7,892 nt of DNA from an uncultured Clostridia bacterium (GTDB taxonomy: Bacteria > Bacillota > Clostridia > Christensenellales > UBA1242), in contig CANQHL010000061.1 of the NCBI GenBank assembly GCA_947623775.1, positions 1-7,892 on the forward strand, read 5' to 3'. How positions within the stretch are numbered: position 1 is the stretch's first letter; each line of letters begins with the position of its first letter. This document shows positions 1 to 6,220 of this stretch, piece by piece. The position numbers and the translations under genes are program-made. Under the pieces are notes generated by a model, which ran no database searches, had not been told where the DNA came from, and saw only the letters and a program-made list of their open reading frames with translations.

Positions 1-454
1 TGAAATTGAAGAAGTCGAATTTGAAATAGAAGAAAAAGATTTGAAAATTGATACATATCGTTCATCAGGTGCGGGCGGGCAACACGTAAACAAAACAGAA
101 AGTGCAATTCGCATAACCCACCTACCAACGGGCATTGTAGTTTCCTGCCAAGATGAGCGTTCACAAGTTAAGAACAAAGAACGTGCGATGTCAATTTTGC
201 GTTCAAAACTATATGATTACTATCAAGGGCAAATTGAGGATGAATACAAGGAAAATCGAAAAAACCAGGTGGGAAGTGGTGACCGCTCAGAACGTGTGCG
301 AACCTACAACTATCCACAAGGAAGAGTCACTGACCACCGAGTTGGCGTGACTTCTTACAGCCTTGAGAATGTTTTAAATGGTGATTTAGATTTGTTTATC
401 GATGCCCTTACAATAAAGGATCGCGCTGATAAAATAGCAAATGCAAACATTTAA
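1..454 (+). CDS. prfA: Peptide chain release factor 1 (RF1), C-terminal part, cut by left edge
   Basis: The frame is open from base 2 and gives the last 150 residues of a class I release factor, which triggers peptide release at UAA and UAG codons on the ribosome. Visible are the peptidyl-hydrolysis loop SSGAGGQHVNKT with the GGQ motif, then THLPTGIVV, CQDERSQVKNK and GSGDRSERVRTYNYPQGR followed by VTDHR. The GSGDRSER-RTYN-PQ-RVTDHR block is typical of RF1; RF2 has a different stretch here, so prfA is preferred over prfB. The N-terminal domain and the codon-recognition PxT region lie left of the window. The end is close to the normal RF1 C-terminus, so nothing suggests damage. A hairpin terminator starts right after the stop codon, so this is the last gene of its transcript. 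The methyltransferase gene prmC, often next to prfA, is not downstream here. Confidence 0.95.
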   Translation, partial: EIEEVEFEIEEKDLKIDTYRSSGAGGQHVNKTESAIRITHLPTGIVVSCQDERSQVKNKERAMSILRSKLYDYYQGQIEDEYKENRKNQVGSGDRSERVRTYNYPQGRVTDHRVGVTSYSLENVLNGDLDLFIDALTIKDRADKIANANI

Positions 455-493
455 AAAAGATTGATAAATTTTTATCAATCTTTTGTTTTTTTT
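455..493 (+). terminator. Rho-independent terminator after prfA, probably bidirectional
   Basis: A 12-bp perfect stem pairs 455-466 (AAAAGATTGATA) with 473-484, around the six-base loop AAATTT, which could itself pair further. It is followed by G and eight T (486-493). The stem is AU-rich with only two G-C pairs. On the minus strand the same hairpin is followed by six T (453-458), so it can also end the convergent lipid kinase transcript, whose stop codon lies 45 bp away. Confidence 0.85.
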
Positions 494-529
494 GCATTTT
501 TCTCTAAAAATTCGGTTTTTTTGATGTTT

Positions 530-1459
530 TTAATCGATTTTTGTTATCTTTTTTGTTAATTTTTCAGGTTTTGGCACAATCATTCTCAGTGCCTCCTTTA
601 TTATTTTACATTCAAAACTTCCGCTATCTATTTTTTCTCCGTCAAGATTTATAGATGTGTCTGACTTTGTTTCAACCTTAAACTCTGAGGTTTGAAAATG
701 GTAAACGCCTTTCTTGTGAATGTTATGTTCAATTCCTTCCAAAAACAACATTGCAACCCTCACATCAGCGGCAAAGTTGACTTTTTCCTTTTTGCTTTCA
801 ACCAGCACAACATCAAGCATTCCATCATTCAGTGATGCCCGCTTGTTGACTTTCATGCCGGCGGTATATCTTGAATTATTTGCCAAAATCAAAGCAAATT
901 TCCCCTCAATCTCTCCCCCTTCATATGTTACTTTTAAATTTAAAGCATCGGTTGTAAACATCTTTTTTGCACCATGAAAAATATATGCAAGTTTTCCCAT
1001 CTTCTTTTTCATGCCTTGACCGGTGGCATAACTTGACTCGGTAAATAATCCAGCACAGCAAACATAAATTCCGTACTTATCATTTATTTTCATAACATCA
1101 TGAGCAAACTCTTTTCCGCCAAGAATATTGTCAACCGCTTTTCTAATATTTTTTGGGATAAACAAACTATGCGCAACATCATTCACCGTACCCGCTGGAA
1201 TAAATGCAACTTTCGGCCTCTTTTCCAACATCATAACCGCATTTACGATTTCATTTATCGTTCCATCTCCGCCGCCACCAACAATAAGGTCAAATTGTTC
1301 TCCCCTTGTCCTTATTTCGTCGCCTATGTTTCCGGCATATGAAGATTGAAGCACTTCCACTTCATATTTGCTTTTCAATCGGTTTACAATATAACTTTCT
1401 TTCTTTTTAATTTTTCCCTTTCCTGAAATCGGGTTATAACAAAATAGACATTTCTCCAT
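530..1459 (-). CDS. Diacylglycerol/lipid kinase family protein (YegS/DgkB/BmrU type)
   Basis: A soluble ATP-dependent lipid kinase of 309 residues. The N-terminus KCLFCYNPISGKGK matches the first strand and Gly-rich turn of the DAGK catalytic domain. GGGGDGTINEIVNA (residues 61-74) is the nucleotide-binding motif, PAGTVNDVA (88-96) matches the family P-x-GT-ND motif, NDGMLDVVLV (211-220) is the family's second-domain motif, and DGE at 273-275 in INLDGEK is the conserved catalytic site. In Firmicutes DgkB returns diacylglycerol from lipoteichoic acid synthesis to phosphatidic acid; whether this protein uses diacylglycerol or another lipid cannot be read from sequence. The start chosen is the ATG at 1459 because MEKCLFCYNP fits the family N-terminus. 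The frame runs upstream to a TTG at 1495, but that codon overlaps a -35-like TTGACT and also lacks a ribosome binding site. It is divergent from the yitT-like gene and convergent with prfA. Confidence 0.9.
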   Translation of the reverse strand: MEKCLFCYNPISGKGKIKKKESYIVNRLKSKYEVEVLQSSYAGNIGDEIRTRGEQFDLIVGGGGDGTINEIVNAVMMLEKRPKVAFIPAGTVNDVAHSLFIPKNIRKAVDNILGGKEFAHDVMKINDKYGIYVCCAGLFTESSYATGQGMKKKMGKLAYIFHGAKKMFTTDALNLKVTYEGGEIEGKFALILANNSRYTAGMKVNKRASLNDGMLDVVLVESKKEKVNFAADVRVAMLFLEGIEHNIHKKGVYHFQTSEFKVETKSDTSINLDGEKIDSGSFECKIIKEALRMIVPKPEKLTKKITKID

Positions 1460-1466
1460 ATTATAT

Positions 1467-1495
1467 AGTATTAATAATTTCCTTAAAAAAGTCAA
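1467..1495 (-). promoter_or_regulatory. Candidate promoter of the lipid kinase gene, near-leaderless
   Basis: Read on the minus strand, TTGACT (1495-1490, five of six to consensus) is followed after 17 bases by AATACT (1472-1467, four of six). This would start RNA at about 1460, at the ATG. The closest Shine-Dalgarno-like sequence, AAGG, is about 20 bases from the ATG, too far to be normal. A perfect TATAAT (1465-1460) abuts the ATG but is 24 bases from the -35 box. The assignment is tentative. Confidence 0.35.
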
Positions 1496-1633
1496 GTATT
1501 AATAAAATTTTACAATTATTTCCGAGAAAAATCACCAATTTTTACCTATTTTTTTGCCTTTTATTCTCTTTTTTTGTCAAATTGAGATTTTGTCGAAATA
1601 TTTTTGATTTTTCTTTCTTTTTTCTGATAAATG

Positions 1634-1648
1634 TGGTATATTAATATC
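1634..1648 (+). promoter_or_regulatory. Extended -10 promoter of the yitT-like gene, predicted leaderless start
   Basis: TGG followed by TATATT (1634-1642) is an extended -10 element (TGn plus five of six). The base seven positions past the hexamer is 1649, the A of the chosen ATG, so the mRNA should begin at the start codon. No convincing -35 box lies 16-18 bases upstream, which extended -10 promoters tolerate. No Shine-Dalgarno site precedes this ATG or the in-frame ATG at 1631. Confidence 0.5.
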
Positions 1649-2686
1649 ATGAAATTAAAACATGCTGAAAATAAACTTGAACAAAAAGTTGGAAAATTTA
1701 TCATTCAAATTGTCGTTGTAAGCCTTGCCGCCTTAGTGGGTGGCATGTCTTTCAAAAACTTTTTTGAATCAACCGGCATTATTCCGACCGGGCTTTCCGG
1801 CCTTTCAATGATTATTGGCAACGGGCTAGGAAAAATCGGACTTTCATTGCCTACAGCAGTAATTTATCTAATCATCAACGCCTTACTATTCTTGTTTGCA
1901 TCGAAGTTGTTTGGTTGGAAATTTTTGGTGTTGTCCGCTTTTGGAATTGCTTTCTACACACTTGGCATGCAATTTGGAGCAATCCCAGACATTGTTAATG
2001 CAAACAACGACAAATTGTTGTATGCAATTGTCGGCGCCCTTATTGGAGGGTTAAGTGTTGGTGTGGCAATGAAATTTGGTGGAACAACAGGCGGTTCAGA
2101 CATTGTAGGCGTAATTATAAACAGATATTTTCCGAAAATCAAAACGGGATATTGCCTGCTTATAATAAATGTTATTGTTTTGACTTTAAGTATAATCACT
2201 GCCGGTTTGCAAACGGGATTTTATGCCCTTATCGTGGCAATTTTAAATGCCGTTTCAACAAACCTTGTTTTAGACGGTTCAAAGCGTGTTGTTGCCCACT
2301 ATATCATTTGTGACCATGATGAAAAAATTGCTGAAGCACTTTTAAAAAGATACCACAGAGGAATAACAAAATTAAACGCTGAGGGAATGTTTTCCAAAAA
2401 GGAAAAATCTGTTTTATTGTGCCTTCTACCAAATGAGCAATCAAGCGAAATGAAAAAAATCGTCTCTTCAATAGACGAAAATTGTTTTGTTTTTTCTGCG
2501 CCCGTCACCGAAACCATTGGCGAGGGTGACTTTATGAAAGAGGCATCGATATTTAAAAATAAAGTTAAAAAAAGCAACCCTTACCTCAAAAGCACAAACA
2601 TTTATTCGAGACATGAAAAAATTAAACATCTTAAATTAAAAAGAAAACAAAAGAAATTCTATCTGCCTAAACAAAATCAAAACTAA
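1649..2686 (+). CDS. YitT-family membrane protein (DUF161 plus DUF2179) with basic C-terminal tail
   Basis: An integral membrane protein of 345 residues in the YitT family (DUF161 repeats plus a C-terminal DUF2179 domain), whose substrate is not firmly known. About six hydrophobic segments are visible near residues 16-38, 66-85, 91-112, 124-146, 168-186 and 189-206. The family signature FGGTTGGSDIVG (143-154) follows the fourth. The cytoplasmic DUF2179 domain (about 213-295) shows HRGITKLNAEGMFSKKEKSVLLC and the end motif ETIGEGDF. After it comes an unusual tail of about 43 residues (303-345) with 13 Lys, 2 Arg and one acidic residue. The ATG at 1649 was chosen over the in-frame ATG at 1631 because MKLKHAENK is a more usual start and the -10 box lies between the two. 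No clear terminator follows in the 159 bp to the next gene, so read-through is possible. Confidence 0.88.
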   Translation: MKLKHAENKLEQKVGKFIIQIVVVSLAALVGGMSFKNFFESTGIIPTGLSGLSMIIGNGLGKIGLSLPTAVIYLIINALLFLFASKLFGWKFLVLSAFGIAFYTLGMQFGAIPDIVNANNDKLLYAIVGALIGGLSVGVAMKFGGTTGGSDIVGVIINRYFPKIKTGYCLLIINVIVLTLSIITAGLQTGFYALIVAILNAVSTNLVLDGSKRVVAHYIICDHDEKIAEALLKRYHRGITKLNAEGMFSKKEKSVLLCLLPNEQSSEMKKIVSSIDENCFVFSAPVTETIGEGDFMKEASIFKNKVKKSNPYLKSTNIYSRHEKIKHLKLKRKQKKFYLPKQNQN

Positions 2687-2812
2687 TTGATGTGGGCTTT
2701 ATAAATGGTAAAAAGATAAAATTTTAAAAATTTTGCGTAAAAATCACAAAAAATCGCAAAAAAACAGGCATTTTATCAATAAATTTTCAATTTTTACTCA
2801 AATTTCTTATTT

Positions 2813-2841
2813 TACAATATAAAAATCGCGTTATGCGGAGG
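2813..2841 (+). promoter_or_regulatory. Candidate -10 box and strong ribosome binding site of the 525-residue gene
   Basis: TACAAT at 2813-2818 (five of six) could be a -10 box; no good -35 box stands at normal spacing, so the promoter is uncertain. GGAGG at 2837-2841 is a strong Shine-Dalgarno site only four bases before the ATG and fixes the start at 2846. The rest of the 159-bp gap (2687-2845) is A/T-rich with no other supportable feature. Confidence 0.45.
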
Positions 2842-2845
2842 TTTT

Positions 2846-4423
2846 ATGGAAAAAGATTTTTTCGATACTGTGGCATTTGCGCCAAGCGAAAATGAAGAAA
2901 AATTGCATATGGCAAAATTTAGGAGTCTTTCAGTAAAAAAAGTCTCCCGTCTTGCGGAATGGGAAGGTGTTTTTGCCCATCACGCCACCTCCGCCTATGC
3001 TCACAACGGTATGTGGTTTTTGAGAACCCCCGATCATGATTACGATGAACCCCGATTTCATGAATGGGTTAAAGCGGTAAGCATTTCAGGAGATTTCACT
3101 CAGGTGAGAGTGAACGCCAAATTTTGCGGTGTATGTATTGCATTTAAACTTATTTATGATCCAAAATCTAAATTAATAAACAACTCATATGAATACACAA
3201 TTCGCTCATATCTATTTGACGAAGATGGCATCGACGTGGAAACCATAGACAAAAATGTTCCAGCTTTCACTTTCGGAAAATATGAATACATTTGGTATAA
3301 TCGTGAAGAATGCGAAGAAGCATACAAGCGTGGCGAGACAATTTTGATGGACTGCGAAACTCTTATGCTTACCGAAAAGGCAAATCCTTTTGATGATCTT
3401 GGCAAAACAACTGATTATATTCGTGCAAAAAGGCATAGAATTCAATATTCCACATTACTGCTCGATGAAGTCAACGACGAGGATAAGGCACTTTTGGTTC
3501 AGTTGCGTTTTTCAGTAAATGATAATTATGAAAAGCCCGTTCCAATTTTCACTGAGGAACAACTTCAAAAATACAATTTCAGTGAAAAAACCTTATCAGG
3601 AGAAAACCTTGTTCCGTCTAACCCTATTCCACAACAAGAAAGCAAGATTGAGCAAGTAAAAACTTTAAAACTTTACGCTTTTTGCCCGAGCGTTGATGAA
3701 GAGTTAAAACACAGGGCAAAATTCCCCGCACTTTGCATCAGAAAAACAACCACCATTGCCGGTCTTAATGGTGCTTTTTGGATACATAAAACAAGGGACT
3801 ATGCCGGTCGGCATTTTTGGCATCACGGCGAACGATTTACAAGAACACTAGACAAGAAAAATAAAAAAATTTATCAAATTGACTATCTAGGAAATTTGCA
3901 TGCTGAGCGTGATGGAACGGTAATTACCAATGGAACATGCTTCGGATTTCGTATGATTTACGACCCAACATCAAACGTTGTGAAAAATGTTCAAGAGCGA
4001 ACTTTCACAAATTGCATTCCAGACAAAAATCTAAATCAAGACGTTTATTGCACAAGCGAAAACGTTCCAATAATCAAAGTCGGGAAAAGAGAATATATTT
4101 GGTATAATCGCGAAGAATGTGAAGAAGCATATAAAAATGGCAAAGTCGCACTGATGGACTGCGAAAGTTTGATGCTTGAGGACCGAGCAGTTCCACTAGA
4201 TGAAAATTATTACTTTTTACATGATTATTGGATAGCCCGCGTGTACCATGATTACTCAGACGCCGTTATTCATCACGATCAAATTCGCAAATTATTATTT
4301 GAACGAATATCACCCGAAGACCAAGCATTGATTGTTGAAATGCAATTTACAAGTGCAGATGATTTCAGCACGCCGGTTCCAATCTTCACAGAAGAGCAAA
4401 AACAAAAATATGGAATTTCATAA
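2846..4423 (+). CDS. Two-module protein of unknown function, possibly DUF6273-related
   Basis: Function not recognised. The 525-residue protein has no signal peptide or membrane segment and is probably cytoplasmic. It consists of two diverged copies of one module, residues 6-244 and 274-523, joined by a Pro/Gln/Glu/Ser-containing linker. In order, each copy has: an AKF-x-x-L segment; an aromatic/His-rich region (GMWFLRTPDHD at 55-65; GAFWIHKTRD at 309-318); a C-G-(x)-A/F-F ending in IYDP (94-106, 365-374); GK-x-EYIWYNREECEEAYK (144-161, 413-430); LMDCE-S/T-LML (167-175, 436-444); and PVPIFTEEQ-x-QKY at the end (231-243, 510-522). The W-LR-TP piece and the FGKYEYIWYN...ILMDCETLML piece resemble parts of DUF6273, a domain common in gut Firmicutes, but in shifted order; this is an inference from memory. 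It lies alone between a weak promoter and a terminator. No catalytic motif was recognised. Confidence 0.85.
   Translation: MEKDFFDTVAFAPSENEEKLHMAKFRSLSVKKVSRLAEWEGVFAHHATSAYAHNGMWFLRTPDHDYDEPRFHEWVKAVSISGDFTQVRVNAKFCGVCIAFKLIYDPKSKLINNSYEYTIRSYLFDEDGIDVETIDKNVPAFTFGKYEYIWYNREECEEAYKRGETILMDCETLMLTEKANPFDDLGKTTDYIRAKRHRIQYSTLLLDEVNDEDKALLVQLRFSVNDNYEKPVPIFTEEQLQKYNFSEKTLSGENLVPSNPIPQQESKIEQVKTLKLYAFCPSVDEELKHRAKFPALCIRKTTTIAGLNGAFWIHKTRDYAGRHFWHHGERFTRTLDKKNKKIYQIDYLGNLHAERDGTVITNGTCFGFRMIYDPTSNVVKNVQERTFTNCIPDKNLNQDVYCTSENVPIIKVGKREYIWYNREECEEAYKNGKVALMDCESLMLEDRAVPLDENYYFLHDYWIARVYHDYSDAVIHHDQIRKLLFERISPEDQALIVEMQFTSADDFSTPVPIFTEEQKQKYGIS
2861..3577 (+). repeat. First copy of the internal module in the 525-residue protein
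   Basis: Encodes residues 6-244. It aligns from AFAPSENEEKLHMAKF to PVPIFTEEQLQKY with the second copy at an offset of about 268-279 residues. The best-preserved block, IWYNREECEEAYK, is identical between copies, while most of the rest is strongly diverged, so the duplication is old. Confidence 0.85.
3665..4414 (+). repeat. Second copy of the internal module in the 525-residue protein
   Basis: Encodes residues 274-523, from LKLYAFCPSVDEELKHRAKF to PVPIFTEEQKQKY. In the IWYNREECEEAYK block the DNA differs from copy one at only three positions, all synonymous (CGT/CGC, TGC/TGT, TAC/TAT). This points to protein-level constraint. Copy two is about ten residues longer, mainly around a His/Tyr-rich insert near residues 455-478. 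Confidence 0.85.
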
Positions 4424-4432
4424 AATCAAAAC

Positions 4433-4461
4433 AAAAATACAGCGAAAACGCTGCATTTTTT
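4433..4461 (+). terminator. Rho-independent terminator shared by convergent genes
   Basis: CAGCG (4440-4444) pairs with CGCTG (4449-4453) around the tetraloop AAAA. The stem continues past one A/C mismatch into an A-run/T-run pairing (4433-4438 with 4455-4461), ending in six T. It begins ten bases after the stop codon of the 525-residue gene. On the minus strand the hairpin is followed by a T-rich run and can also end the iscU transcript, whose stop codon is about 60 bp away. Confidence 0.85.
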
Positions 4462-4519
4462 AAATAATTTACAAAATTTTGATGTTTTTTTGCAATTTTT
4501 GCATGATTTTTATCAAATT

Positions 4520-4945
4520 TTAGTGTTCACATGTAAATCCCGGCTTAAATTTTTCTTTATCATATTCAATTCCGTTCTTGTCATAAAAGTCTTTTACGGC
4601 CGCCTTGACTGCTTCTTCTGCAAGAACAGAACAATGCAATTTATATGCAGGAAGTCCGCCAAGTGCCTCGACAACAGCCTTGTTTGAAAGTTCAAGTGCC
4701 TTCTCTATAGGTTGACCTTTTATCATTTCAGTTGCAATCGAACTTGTTGCAATTGCACTTCCGCATCCAAATGTCATAAATTTGACATCTTCAATTATCA
4801 TCTTTTCTTTGTCAACTTTTATCCACATCTTCATAATGTCGCCGCATTTCGCATTGCCAACCTCACCTATTCCGTCTGCATCTTCAATTTCGCCGACATT
4901 TCTCGGGTTTCTAAAATGATCCATAACTTTTTCATTATATAACAT
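4520..4945 (-). CDS. iscU: Fe-S cluster assembly scaffold protein IscU/NifU-like
   Basis: A 141-residue scaffold on which [2Fe-2S] and [4Fe-4S] clusters are built before transfer to client proteins. All IscU ligand residues are present: Cys34 and Asp36 in GNAKCGD, Cys61 in TFGCGSAIATSS, and His104-Cys105 in KLHCSVLAEEAV. The usual proline of GNPxCGD is Ala here. It is a single-domain protein, not a three-domain NifU, and the length is typical of clostridial members; an additional Cys139 sits in the final TCEH. The start codon overlaps the end of nifS by 11 nt, so the two are translationally coupled and almost certainly act as a pair. The mnmA gene often found after this pair is not downstream; the gene ends facing a terminator. 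Confidence 0.96.
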   Translation of the reverse strand: MLYNEKVMDHFRNPRNVGEIEDADGIGEVGNAKCGDIMKMWIKVDKEKMIIEDVKFMTFGCGSAIATSSIATEMIKGQPIEKALELSNKAVVEALGGLPAYKLHCSVLAEEAVKAAVKDFYDKNGIEYDKEKFKPGFTCEH

Positions 4946-6125
4946 GATTTTTTACCCCCTTTTCATAGTCTTTCCATAGAGGACTGAAACTTCTTAAATA
5001 TTCCACAATTCGTTTCACCTCTTTTATCGTGAAGTTTATTTCTTCTTCGTTGTTATACTCGCTGAGTGTAAGCCTAAGTGAGCCATGCGCAACATCTTGT
5101 ATTAGACCTATTGACAATAAAACATGGCTTGGATCCAGCGAACCGCTTGTACATGCCGACCCAGATGAAGCACAAATCCCGCTATCACTTAAAAGCAAAA
5201 TCAATCCCTCACCTTCAATTCCCTCAAAACTCATATTAAAATTGTTTGGCAAACGTTTTTCTCGGTCTCCATTAACTCTGGAATGAGGTATTTTTGTTAA
5301 TTCATCAAACAGCATATCTCTCAATTTTGTTTCACGTTCAATGTTTTCTTTTAGGTGCTTGCACGCCTCGTTTAGTGCAACCGCCATACCCACGCAGCCA
5401 CCGACATTTTCAGTGCCGGCACGCTTGTTCATTTCTTGCGTTCCACCCAAAATAAAACTATCAATTCGCCTATTTTTGCGTTTGAACAACGCTCCAACGC
5501 CTTTTGGACCATGAAACTTATGTGCTGACATTGAAAGCATATCAATTTTCAGTTTTTGAAGGTCAATTTCAACATGGCCGACCGCTTGAACGGCGTCACA
5601 GTGAAACAGCACACCTTTTTCATTGCATAGATTGGCAATTTCTTCTATTGGCTGCAACGTCCCAATCTCGTTATTTGCATACATGATTGTCACGAGTGCA
5701 GTATCATCGGTGATGGCATTTTTTACGTCCTCCACCTTTACAATCCCATTTTCATAAACGGGCAAATATGTCACAGTAAACCCCTCTCGTTCCAATTTTT
5801 TGACGGTGTTTAGCACGGCATGATGTTCAAAAGCAGAGGTAATAATATGCTTTTTACCCTTTCTTGCCCCCTCGCGACAAGCTGATGTTATTGCCCAATT
5901 GTCACTTTCGCTTCCGCCAGACGTGAAAAATATTTCATCAGGCAAGCAATTTAAACATTTTGCAATATCCGCTCTTGCCTCTTCAAGTTTCTCCCGCGCT
6001 TGTTGCCCTAAAAAATGCAAACTGCTTGCGTTGCCATATTCCTCATCAAAAAATGGTAACATTGCCTTTTTAACTTCGGGTGACACCTGAGTTGTTCCCG
6101 CATTATCCAAATAAATTGTTTTCAT
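4935..6125 (-). CDS. nifS: Cysteine desulfurase (NifS/IscS family)
   Basis: A PLP-dependent enzyme of 396 residues that converts cysteine to alanine and holds the sulfur as a persulfide for IscU and other acceptors. Visible: YLDNAGTT at the N-terminus (usually NAATT), His101 in FEHHAVL stacking on PLP, NNEIGT at 151-156, Asp177 and Gln180 in HCDAVQAVGH, the Schiff-base Lys203 in SMSAHKFHGPKG, RAGTEN at 235-240, and the active-site Cys325 in SSGSACTSGSLDPSH. The C-terminal SLRLTLSEYNNEEEI matches the family's end region. Length is normal. The ATG at 6125 is preceded by AGGAG with five-base spacing. It lies 95 bp after rrf2, with its own consensus promoter in the gap, and overlaps iscU by 11 nt. 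A role limited to Fe-S assembly rather than also tRNA thiolation cannot be decided here. Confidence 0.96.
   Translation of the reverse strand: MKTIYLDNAGTTQVSPEVKKAMLPFFDEEYGNASSLHFLGQQAREKLEEARADIAKCLNCLPDEIFFTSGGSESDNWAITSACREGARKGKKHIITSAFEHHAVLNTVKKLEREGFTVTYLPVYENGIVKVEDVKNAITDDTALVTIMYANNEIGTLQPIEEIANLCNEKGVLFHCDAVQAVGHVEIDLQKLKIDMLSMSAHKFHGPKGVGALFKRKNRRIDSFILGGTQEMNKRAGTENVGGCVGMAVALNEACKHLKENIERETKLRDMLFDELTKIPHSRVNGDREKRLPNNFNMSFEGIEGEGLILLLSDSGICASSGSACTSGSLDPSHVLLSIGLIQDVAHGSLRLTLSEYNNEEEINFTIKEVKRIVEYLRSFSPLWKDYEKGVKNHVI
4955..4960 (-). promoter_or_regulatory. iscU ribosome binding site inside the nifS 3' end
   Basis: AGGGGG on the minus strand, nine bases before the iscU ATG, lies within the last codons of nifS. 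It sets the iscU start at 4945 and supports coupled translation. Confidence 0.6.
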
Positions 6126-6138
6126 ACAAACTCCTACT

Positions 6139-6153
6139 AATTCAGTATGAATT
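6139..6153 (-). promoter_or_regulatory. Perfect 6-3-6 palindrome at the nifS start point, candidate operator
   Basis: AATTCATACTGAATT is a perfect inverted repeat with six-base arms and a three-base centre. It begins one base after the -10 box and covers the predicted transcription start near 6148, a classic repressor position. The Rrf2-type regulator encoded immediately upstream is the obvious candidate to bind it; that link is inferred. Confidence 0.5.
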
Positions 6154-6154
6154 G

Positions 6155-6183
6155 ATTATATACTTTTATAGATTAATTGTCAA
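6155..6183 (-). promoter_or_regulatory. Consensus vegetative promoter of nifS-iscU
   Basis: On the minus strand a perfect TTGACA (6183-6178) and a perfect TATAAT (6160-6155) are separated by exactly 17 bases. RNA should start near 6148, giving a leader of about 23 nt that carries the AGGAG site (6135-6131). Such a strong promoter normally needs a repressor, consistent with the neighbouring Rrf2 gene and palindrome. Confidence 0.9.
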
Positions 6184-6185
6184 TA

Positions 6186-6214
6186 AAATTTTATACAATA
6201 TTTCAAATTTTATA
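6186..6214 (-). repeat. A/T direct repeat upstream of the nifS -35 box, possible UP element
   Basis: TATAAAATTT occurs twice (6195-6186 and 6214-6205 on the minus strand), 19 bp apart, just upstream of TTGACA. The A and T tracts and their placement suit contact by the RNA polymerase alpha subunit; activator half-sites are the alternative. In such AT-rich DNA a chance repeat is possible. Confidence 0.35.
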
Positions 6215-6220
6215 ACCACA

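Noticed and set aside
1..454. Release factor 2 (prfB) as the identity of the first gene
   Set aside because: The GSGDRSERVRTYNYPQGR block followed by VTDHR is the RF1 form; RF2 has a different sequence there.
515..530. Shared TTTGATGTTTTT and TTTTTTTGC strings in several intergenic regions (also near 4478 and 6655)
   Set aside because: They are short and of low complexity in T-rich DNA, with no consistent position or flanking structure.
720..1349. Plus-strand open frames opposite the lipid kinase gene
   Set aside because: They are shadows of a well-supported coding frame, with overlapping alternatives and no start signals.
2687..2845. Terminator after the yitT-like gene
   Set aside because: Only weak A/T inverted repeats and a four-base TGCG/CGCA pairing are present, without a good U run.
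3291..3303. Promoter inside the 525-residue gene: TGGTATAAT looks like a perfect extended -10 box, repeated near 4100
   Set aside because: It encodes the conserved Trp-Tyr-Asn of the module, has no -35 box at the right distance and no gene starting after it, so protein coding explains it.
4490..4942. Open frames on the plus strand opposite iscU
   Set aside because: They are antisense to a gene with all its family motifs, lack ribosome binding sites and show no recognisable protein.
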